Below, one piece after another: positions 1-5,076 of a stretch of DNA of 5,076 bases (the first letter of the stretch is position 1; every line of letters starts with the position of its first letter). The position numbers were made by a program, and so were the translations under genes. Location of the stretch: contig DNHA01000242.1 in NCBI GenBank assembly GCA_003486025.1, positions 5,909 through 10,984 of the forward strand, in the 5' to 3' direction. The notes beneath the pieces were generated by a model, which saw only the letters and a list, made by a program, of their open reading frames with translations, had not been told where the DNA came from and made no database searches. Origin of the DNA: Micrococcaceae bacterium. Its GTDB lineage: Bacteria > Actinomycetota > Actinomycetes > Actinomycetales > Micrococcaceae.

Positions 1-24
1 TCCTTAGAGGTGTGCGTCACGAAC

Positions 25-43
25 CCTGGCGCGGTTCGCCAGG
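25..43 (-). terminator. Candidate operon-end hairpin after the pseudouridine synthase gene
   Basis: A perfect 7-bp GC-rich inverted repeat (CCTGGCG, 5-base loop, CGCCAGG) starts about 51 bases beyond the pseudouridine synthase stop, in otherwise non-coding sequence. No T-rich tract follows on either strand, so it is not a classic intrinsic terminator, but actinobacterial terminators often lack the U tail. It could serve transcription from either side if a convergent gene lies to the left of the window. A second 6-bp repeat (20-25 with 33-38) overlaps it. The rest of 1-94 shows no gene, tRNA or promoter that I can support. Confidence 0.4.
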
Positions 44-94
44 TGTGTGCAACAGCCTAGGATAATCCACTGGCTTTTAGAAGAGGGCCGTGGT

Positions 95-1108
95 CTACGG
101 CGCTTCGATGAGACGTTGTTGCGAGCTGAAACTACGCGGTTCTCCGGTGAGCGGGTCGGTAAAAGAAATTGTGTGGGCCAGCAGCTGCAATGGGCGTGAG
201 TAGTCATCTGGAGCCAAGTCCCACAGCCGCGGGTAGAACGCATCATTGATGATGCCCAGCCCCAGAGAAGCTAGATGTACACGCAACTGGTGGGTCTTGC
301 CGGAGAGCGGGTCTAGATCCATCATGGCTACCTGCAGGCCCGCATGGTGTCCTTTGCTGGTACCGATGGCCCCCAAGGAAATTTTGGTTTGCGCGTTGGG
401 TAGGCCCTGTTCAACCGAGGAACGAAGCTGGCCTTTGAGCTTGGCCATCCGGTTTTCAAAGACTAAAGGCATTGACTGCAACAGCGCCTGCAATTCCTGG
501 GCAGTGCGCACGTTGGGGTGTTCTCCATTGGCTTCGAGCACCCGACCGGTCTCCAGACCTTCCCCAGGTTCCAGGGCAACGACCGCCTGATATTTTTTGG
601 AGATCTTTCGATTTTCAAAAAGCATTTGATACGCGCCGCGAGTTTGCGGGTTTGCCGCGAACAAGATTACTCCGGCGGTCGCACGATCCAATCGGTGCAT
701 GGGAACCAGATCCGGGTTTCCTACCTGATTGCGCAGGCGGACTAACGCGGATTCCTGGATGAACCGACCGCCGGGAGTGGAAGGCAAAAAATGCGGTTTG
801 TCCAAGGCTATGAGGTGTTCATCTTGATGCAGGATTTTTGCTTCAAAGGGGATCGGAGTTTCTGCCGGCAATGACCGGTAATACCAAATGAACTCGTGCT
901 CGCCCAACGTGGTGCCGATGTTCAAGGGAATCCCACCGAGACCAACGATTTCATGCTCGTCAAAACGACGCATGAGTCCTTCCGGATCCACATGGCCGAA
1001 GCGTTCTAGCAGGTAGTCTGCGACGGTGTCCCACGGTCCGTCCTTGGGCACACGCAAACGTGTTGCGTTGACGCCGTTACGTACCGGGAGTGGGGAGAGC
1101 ATAGCCAT
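95..1108 (-). CDS. RluA-family RNA pseudouridine synthase
   Basis: Cytoplasmic enzyme converting specific uridines in RNA, usually rRNA or tRNA, to pseudouridine. With the ATG at 1108 it has 337 residues. The central motif MHRLDRATAGVILFA (about 137-151) holds the catalytic aspartate D141. Other family landmarks are LDKPHFLPSTPGG (102-114), KKYQAVVAL with Tyr173, GKTHQLRVHLASLG (270-283) with Arg276, and LLAHTISFTDPLTGEP (309-324). The N-terminal 30-80 region could be a degenerate S4-like RNA-binding segment. The LDKPHFLPSTPGG form is typical of the actinobacterial branch. Between about 180 and 262 lies a longer, variable stretch than in E. coli RluA-type enzymes. Starts considered: ATG 1108 (5 bases after the nei stop, chosen), ATG 1102 (two residues shorter), and GTG 1135 (overlaps nei by 22 bases and lacks a ribosome binding site). 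The weak Shine-Dalgarno match suggests translation coupled to nei. The target uridine is unknown, so no rlu number or gene symbol is given. Confidence 0.93.
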   Translation of the reverse strand: MAMLSPLPVRNGVNATRLRVPKDGPWDTVADYLLERFGHVDPEGLMRRFDEHEIVGLGGIPLNIGTTLGEHEFIWYYRSLPAETPIPFEAKILHQDEHLIALDKPHFLPSTPGGRFIQESALVRLRNQVGNPDLVPMHRLDRATAGVILFAANPQTRGAYQMLFENRKISKKYQAVVALEPGEGLETGRVLEANGEHPNVRTAQELQALLQSMPLVFENRMAKLKGQLRSSVEQGLPNAQTKISLGAIGTSKGHHAGLQVAMMDLDPLSGKTHQLRVHLASLGLGIINDAFYPRLWDLAPDDYSRPLQLLAHTISFTDPLTGEPRSFSSQQRLIEAP

Positions 1109-1117
1109 AAGGGCTAT
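1101..1117 (-). promoter_or_regulatory. Small hairpin spanning the nei stop and rluA-family start
   Basis: On the minus strand the sequence reads ATAGCC, CTTAT, GGCTAT: a perfect 6-bp inverted repeat with a 5-base loop. The nei stop TAG (1116-1114) lies in the upstream arm. The preferred start ATG (1108-1106) begins in the loop and ends in the downstream arm, and the alternative ATG at 1102 lies at the arm's end. Upstream there is only a weak purine stretch (AAAGA near 1118-1122), with AGGA further away at 1127-1130. Ribosomes finishing nei would open the stem, which fits translational coupling. The repeat is seen; the regulatory role is inferred, and a 6-bp match could be chance. Confidence 0.4.
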
Positions 1118-1929
1118 TCTTTCATTTCCTGGCACGCGGGGCAGTAATAGCAGTCTCGTTCTAGCCCGGTATTCTGTGCGGCAAGTTTAAACAGCTGAAT
1201 TTTAGTTCCGCAACGCAGACATGGTTTTGCTGCACGTCCATAAACCCAGAGCGGCTCTCTGCTGTGTGGATCCCCGGTGGTAACCCTGCGTCCTCGATCT
1301 TTGTTCACCTGCAGCAGCCGGTGGGAGAGCTCAATGATCCGCGCTAAATTCTTGAGTCTTCCTACCGGCGTCAACGGGTGGGTCCTGGCTAGGAATAGCA
1401 CTTCACACCGGTATACGTTGCCGATTCCAGCCAGCAAACGTTGATCCAGCAAAGCGTCGCCAATACTCCGCTCGGGGTCAGCCAAGAGATTTTTTCTCGC
1501 CTGTTCTGGATCCCAATCAGTGCCTAGCAGATCCGGACCAAGGTGGCCGACCAGTTCTGGCTCTTGGCCGGTGGGAATCAAATCCACCTGAGCGATATCA
1601 AAACCGACGGCGGTGGCAGATTCGGTGTAGAGCACTACTCGGGCCGTATGCGCTGGACGTTTCCAACGCTCGGCAGGGGAATACACATCCCAACGGCCCT
1701 CCATCAGCAAATGAGAATGCAGCGTCACCGGTTCAAAATCGCTTCCGGCAGGTGGGGCTAGGCGCATCAGCAGGTGTTTGCCTCGCGGGCGGACCGCGTC
1801 AATCGTATAGTCTCTCAGGTCGGTTGTGGCCAACTGCGGAACTCGAAAGTCACTGCGTAGTAGCTTGTGGCCGGCCAAGGCATGATGCAACCGAGCGGTG
1901 GCTCGATAGACGGAATCGCCTTCGGGCAT
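1114..1929 (-). CDS. nei: Fpg/Nei-family DNA glycosylase/AP lyase (endonuclease VIII, Nei2-like)
   Basis: Bifunctional base-excision repair enzyme that removes damaged, mainly oxidised, bases and nicks the abasic site by beta/delta-elimination. The protein has 271 residues, close to E. coli Nei (263). It begins MPEGD, giving the catalytic Pro2 (Schiff base after Met removal) and Glu3. The conserved DNA-contacting lysine is K51 in RGKHLL. The helix-two-turn-helix lies at about 155-181, with LLDQRLLAGIGN and Asn171. The C-terminal zinc finger uses C237, C240, C263 and C266 and carries the expected arginine R258 five residues before C263. A WVYGRA segment before the finger is typical of the actinobacterial Nei2 branch, which argues for Nei over Fpg (MutM). 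The start is fixed by MPEGD, which must be N-terminal, and by the AGGAGG site just upstream. It follows lhr directly, as in mycobacteria, which suggests co-transcription and joint work on damaged DNA. One oddity is an extra cysteine, C260, inside the zinc-finger loop. Exact lesion preference cannot be read from the sequence. Confidence 0.95.
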   Translation of the reverse strand: MPEGDSVYRATARLHHALAGHKLLRSDFRVPQLATTDLRDYTIDAVRPRGKHLLMRLAPPAGSDFEPVTLHSHLLMEGRWDVYSPAERWKRPAHTARVVLYTESATAVGFDIAQVDLIPTGQEPELVGHLGPDLLGTDWDPEQARKNLLADPERSIGDALLDQRLLAGIGNVYRCEVLFLARTHPLTPVGRLKNLARIIELSHRLLQVNKDRGRRVTTGDPHSREPLWVYGRAAKPCLRCGTKIQLFKLAAQNTGLERDCYYCPACQEMKE

Positions 1930-1933
1930 GAAC

Positions 1934-1939
1934 CCTCCT
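1934..1939 (-). promoter_or_regulatory. Ribosome binding site of nei (AGGAGG)
   Basis: The minus strand reads AGGAGG, then GTTC, then the ATG at 1929. This is a full match to the anti-Shine-Dalgarno core with a short spacing of 4 bases, and it lies in the 22-base gap after the lhr stop. It supports the MPEGD start and means nei can be initiated independently of lhr translation, although no separate promoter is visible in the end of lhr. Confidence 0.85.
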
Positions 1940-1952
1940 GAGATTGTAGTGG

Positions 1953-4900
1953 TTACCGGCGGAACCGAATTCCTTGTGGTGTGGAATAAAATCCTGCCGA
2001 AAGCAACGGGGCAGCCAATGGATGTGAACTCACTGATTCGCCGTTGACCGTGGCAATGGCAATCTTGTCGACCTTTGCGGTGCGCAATGCCGTCACCAGT
2101 TCAGCGGCAAGCAACTGCCACGCATCTTCTGAATGATCGCCAAAGGTTAGTACGGTTCGGCCCCCGCGTTCCAAATAGAAGCAGAGTGAACCATCGAGCA
2201 ATCCGGCTAAAGCGCCAGCCTTGCGCCCCGGACGGTGCCCGGTATCGCCCACCGGCCAAGGCAATGCTCCACCATAAGGGTTCGCCGGGTCTGTGGACGC
2301 TAAAACAGTGGCCGTGGGTTTGCGGCGTGGATCATCTGGCAACACAAAACCGCGTAGCCGGTCGATGGTATTGGAAGTGGAGAACTGGGCGGCACCGAGC
2401 TTCTCGATGAAGTATCCGCGCCGGGCGTGGCCCGCTTCTTCGAGTTTGGACAGCACCCGGTACAGCTGGCCAAATCCTCCAGGCACCGCTTCGGCAGCGA
2501 CCGAACCCCGGGTGAGCACTCCATAGCGCTCTAAGAGCACTTCTGCGGTGGCATGGGCGGCGATGGTCGGGTCTGTGACCGGAGACGGGAGCAACGCCCA
2601 TCTTGCACCACCACGCAGTGATCGAGCGGACTGCCCTGCTTGTTCGCGAGCCAAGCGGTTTAACCCCGATAGCCGGTTAAGTCTTGCCGCGCGTGCCCGA
2701 GGGGCCGGCTTAGCGATTTTGTGTGCGGTGCTGCCACCTGCAAGGTAACCACGCACCGGGGCGAGTGTGTCCGGGGAGATGAAACCGGCCCAGAACAGGT
2801 TCCAGCAGGACTCGGTAATTTCCTGATTGCTTGGTGGGATCTCTTCGCTGTGGTGTAGCAGCGCGGCAATTTCTTCGGTGAAATAAGCCCCGGTACTCTG
2901 GAATGAATTGACCACCTTCAAGTCCAGTGCGCTCAACTCGCTGGTTTTTCCTCCGGGAAGTGTGAGCGCCGCATGCTCAGCGGTGTGCAAGGACAGCCAT
3001 CCGTCTTTGCCTCCGGCGGCTCCCGCACCACAAATCAGCACATCACCAGAGCTGGTTAATTCATCTAACCAAGCACTCTGATAATTGCGCAGGCGGGCTG
3101 GAAGAATGAAGGATTCAAGTGCCGAGGCCGGGAGAGCTGCGCCAGCTAATTGAGCAATCACTTCGTAGACCCCATCGCTTCCGGACAGCTGGGACCCAAC
3201 CTGCTGCCAGGCGGGTAAGAACCGGGCATAGGTGGATTGGTCTACCGGTTCCACCTCGGCACGCAATGCCGCTAACGAGCGGGTGCGGATAGTGCGCAAT
3301 ACCTTAATATCGGTATATCCATCCCCGGAAACACCTTCGGGGACTAGCTCCAAAGGACGGAAAGCTCCCAGCGATAACCGTCCGGCGGCCACGAGCTGGT
3401 CCATCACCGGACGCAGCATCGCAACACCCAGCCCCAAGGCTGTTGCTAATTCGCCGGCCGTAAAGGGGGTGTGCGTGCGCGCGTACCGAGAGACCAAGTC
3501 CTGAACCGGTTGTGCTGCGGGCTCCAAGAACGAGGCGGGAATTCCCGTAGGCAGCGGGGTGCCTAAAGCATCACGAAGATTAGCGGCATCTTCGATGGCC
3601 GCATATGAGTGCTGGCCTCCCAATCGTAGGGTGAACGCGCGGCGGGTGGACACCAGAGCTTCGGCGTGGATGCGTGCAGTCTGCTCATCAAGTGCAACAT
3701 CGTCGTCTTCCGGATGGCGTAAGCGCAGTGCTAGCTGGGCCGCGCTCATCGGTCCGAGCAGACGCAACAGATCCGCCACTCCCTCGACCCCGCTGAAGCG
3801 GCGGGTTGGTGCCAGATGCTGCAACTGGTCGCCAAGCTGCGCGATCACCTGTGCGTCAAGGACCTCGCGAACGTCGTTGCGACCCAGTAATTCACCAAGC
3901 AGTACCGGGTCCAGGCTGAGTGCCGCGGCACGGCGCTCAGCCAAAGGCGCATCAGACTCGTAGAGGAACTGGGCCACGTAGCCAAAGAGCAAGGATTGGG
4001 CGAAAGGCGATGGGAGTTCTGTTTGCACCTCCACCAGCCGAATGGCGCGGGAAGAAACCTGGGAGAGGATTTCACGCAGCGCAGGCAGGTCATAGACGTC
4101 GTTCAGGCATTCGCGCACGGTTTCCAAGATGATCGGGAAGTCCGGGTAGTTCCGTGCCACGTCTAGCAGTTGACTGGCACGTTGGCGCTGCTGCCATAGC
4201 GGAGTGCGTTTGGTGGGATTGATCCGTGGCAGTAATAAAGCACGCGCGGCGCACTCACGGAAGCGGGCGGCAAATAACGCCGAGTTCGCTACTTGCGAGG
4301 TGACCACGTCAACGATTTCATCTGCCTCGAACGCGAAGAGTTCAGCCCCCGGTGGTTCGTCATCCATCGCGGGGATGCGCAAAACAATCCCGTCATCGGC
4401 GGCCATCGCCGAGGCATCTAGCCCCCAGCGTTCGCGTACCCGCGCGCCGATAGCAAGAGCCCACGGTGCGTGGACGGACAACCCGAAGGGCGAGTGCAGC
4501 ATCACGCGCCAGTCGCCTAGTTCGTCGTGGAAGCGTTCGATGACGAAGTTCTGATGGTTCGGCACCTGGCCGGTGGCGCGTTGTTGCTCGCTTAAATAAT
4601 TCAACAGGTTATTGGCGGCATACGAGTCCAGTCCGCTGTGTTCCAGCCGTGCGACGGCTTCCCTGCGGTCTTCGGCGAGCAGCCCGGCGGTAAATTTGCC
4701 TAGCTCGGCACCCAGCTCTACCGGACGGCCCAGCCCATCACCATGCCAGAACGGTAGCTTTCCTGGTTGGCCGAAGGCTGGGGTGACAAGCACCCTATCG
4801 TGGGTGATGTTCTCGATACGCCAACTGGTAGCACCGAGCGCGAAGACATCTCCCACCCGAGATTCATAGACCATCTCCTCATCGAGCTCGCCCACTCGTT

Positions 4901-5076
4901 TAGGGGCTTTGTCATCTTCCGAGCCGGCGAGAAATACACCGAATAGTCCGCGGTCCGGGATGGTGCCCCCGGAAATCACTGCAAGGCGTTGGGCTCCGGG
5001 GCGGGCGGTGAGGGTTCCGGCGTCACGGTCCCAGACCAGTCGTGGCTTCAGTGTGGCGAACTCGTCGGAAGGGTAC
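1953..5076 (-). CDS. lhr: Lhr-family ATP-dependent DNA helicase, C-terminal ~1040 residues (5' end beyond window)
   Basis: Large superfamily 2 helicase that moves 3'-to-5' on single-stranded DNA and is linked to DNA repair. The frame stays open to the right edge: reading inward from 5075 gives YPSDEFATLKPRLVWDRD, then SGGTIPDRGLFGVF, a hallmark of the region after the helicase motor. The GTG at 4979 is therefore internal, not the start. Actinobacterial Lhr is about 1500 residues, so some 450-550 residues with the RecA-like domains and the Walker A and DExH motifs are missing. Seen here: SGGTIPDRG (visible residues 35-43), FALGATSWRIE and FWHGDGLGRP (about 78-118) of the winged-helix/beta-barrel core; the DEAD-associated region with HSPFGLSVHAPWALAIGARV (about 194-213); then a long C-terminal extension with GGFGQLYRVLSKLEEAGHARRGYF (about 866-889), LGAAQF and HRPGRKAGAL (about 947-956), resembling AlkZ/YcaQ-type winged-helix proteins. 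It ends normally in GIRFRR and a TAA stop. No frameshift is seen. nei follows after 22 bases. Family assignment is very secure; missing motor motifs cannot be checked here. Confidence 0.96.
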   Translation of the reverse strand, partial: YPSDEFATLKPRLVWDRDAGTLTARPGAQRLAVISGGTIPDRGLFGVFLAGSEDDKAPKRVGELDEEMVYESRVGDVFALGATSWRIENITHDRVLVTPAFGQPGKLPFWHGDGLGRPVELGAELGKFTAGLLAEDRREAVARLEHSGLDSYAANNLLNYLSEQQRATGQVPNHQNFVIERFHDELGDWRVMLHSPFGLSVHAPWALAIGARVRERWGLDASAMAADDGIVLRIPAMDDEPPGAELFAFEADEIVDVVTSQVANSALFAARFRECAARALLLPRINPTKRTPLWQQRQRASQLLDVARNYPDFPIILETVRECLNDVYDLPALREILSQVSSRAIRLVEVQTELPSPFAQSLLFGYVAQFLYESDAPLAERRAAALSLDPVLLGELLGRNDVREVLDAQVIAQLGDQLQHLAPTRRFSGVEGVADLLRLLGPMSAAQLALRLRHPEDDDVALDEQTARIHAEALVSTRRAFTLRLGGQHSYAAIEDAANLRDALGTPLPTGIPASFLEPAAQPVQDLVSRYARTHTPFTAGELATALGLGVAMLRPVMDQLVAAGRLSLGAFRPLELVPEGVSGDGYTDIKVLRTIRTRSLAALRAEVEPVDQSTYARFLPAWQQVGSQLSGSDGVYEVIAQLAGAALPASALESFILPARLRNYQSAWLDELTSSGDVLICGAGAAGGKDGWLSLHTAEHAALTLPGGKTSELSALDLKVVNSFQSTGAYFTEEIAALLHHSEEIPPSNQEITESCWNLFWAGFISPDTLAPVRGYLAGGSTAHKIAKPAPRARAARLNRLSGLNRLAREQAGQSARSLRGGARWALLPSPVTDPTIAAHATAEVLLERYGVLTRGSVAAEAVPGGFGQLYRVLSKLEEAGHARRGYFIEKLGAAQFSTSNTIDRLRGFVLPDDPRRKPTATVLASTDPANPYGGALPWPVGDTGHRPGRKAGALAGLLDGSLCFYLERGGRTVLTFGDHSEDAWQLLAAELVTALRTAKVDKIAIATVNGESVSSHPLAAPLLSAGFYSTPQGIRFRR

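Noticed and set aside
20..38. SOS (LexA) box suggested by GAAC and GTTC halves
   Set aside because: The halves are separated by 9 bases rather than the 4 expected for an actinobacterial/Bacillus-type LexA site, and the position is downstream of the operon rather than at a promoter.
20..60. Partial tRNA suggested by GGTTCG near the left edge
   Set aside because: The bases flanking the TTC do not form a 5-bp T-arm stem around a 7-base loop, and no acceptor or anticodon arm can be placed.
56..66. Plus-strand -10 promoter element GATAAT at 61-66
   Set aside because: There is no -35-like element at suitable spacing and no plus-strand gene downstream.
1109..1135. GTG at 1135 as start of the pseudouridine synthase
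   Set aside because: It overlaps nei by 22 bases, has no Shine-Dalgarno match upstream, and the extra residues (PGNERIAL) are simply the shifted-frame reading of the nei end.
3559..3963. 134-residue plus-strand open frame opposite lhr, and other plus-strand frames at 246-762 and 2075-4869
   Set aside because: They lie wholly opposite well-conserved minus-strand genes, have low-complexity Ser/Arg/Ala-rich translations with no recognisable motif, and arise easily in GC-rich coding DNA.
4977..4979. GTG at 4979 as the start of the helicase gene
   Set aside because: The frame stays open to the window edge and the 32 upstream residues match conserved Lhr sequence leading into SGGTIPDRG, so this GTG is an internal valine codon.

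Overview
The window carries one gene cluster, all on the minus strand, so transcription runs from the right edge towards position 1. In that order it holds the C-terminal two thirds of an Lhr-type ATP-dependent helicase (1953-5076, 5' end outside the window), a Fpg/Nei-family DNA glycosylase (1114-1929), and a RluA-family pseudouridine synthase (95-1108). The last 94 bases are non-coding and contain an inverted repeat that may be the operon's terminator. No plus-strand gene is supported; the plus-strand open frames lie opposite these genes and look like shadows.

The organism is most likely an actinobacterium, perhaps from the Micrococcaceae or a relative in the Micrococcales. Base composition is moderately GC-rich by eye (not counted). 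The very long Lhr, the Nei2-like glycosylase beginning MPEGD, and the actinobacterial style of the RluA protein (SPLP near the start, a DKPHFLPSTPGG motif) all fit. An adjacent lhr-nei pair is also found in mycobacteria (from memory, Rv3296 and Rv3297 of M. tuberculosis). The genus cannot be fixed from the sequence alone.

The three genes are tightly packed. There are 22 bases between the lhr stop and the nei start, which has a strong ribosome binding site. Only 5 bases separate the nei stop from the preferred rluA start, which has a weak ribosome binding site and a small hairpin spanning stop and start. This layout suggests one transcript, with the pseudouridine synthase translated by coupling to nei. 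The functional link is clear for the first two genes: a single-strand-translocating DNA helicase whose C-terminal region resembles AlkZ/YcaQ-type glycosylases, next to a base-excision glycosylase for oxidised bases. The link to an RNA pseudouridine synthase may be only shared transcription.

This looks like conserved chromosomal housekeeping and repair DNA. I see no mobile element, CRISPR array, tRNA, rRNA, integration site or clear new system. The findings are therefore modest: details of single proteins and small RNA or DNA structures.
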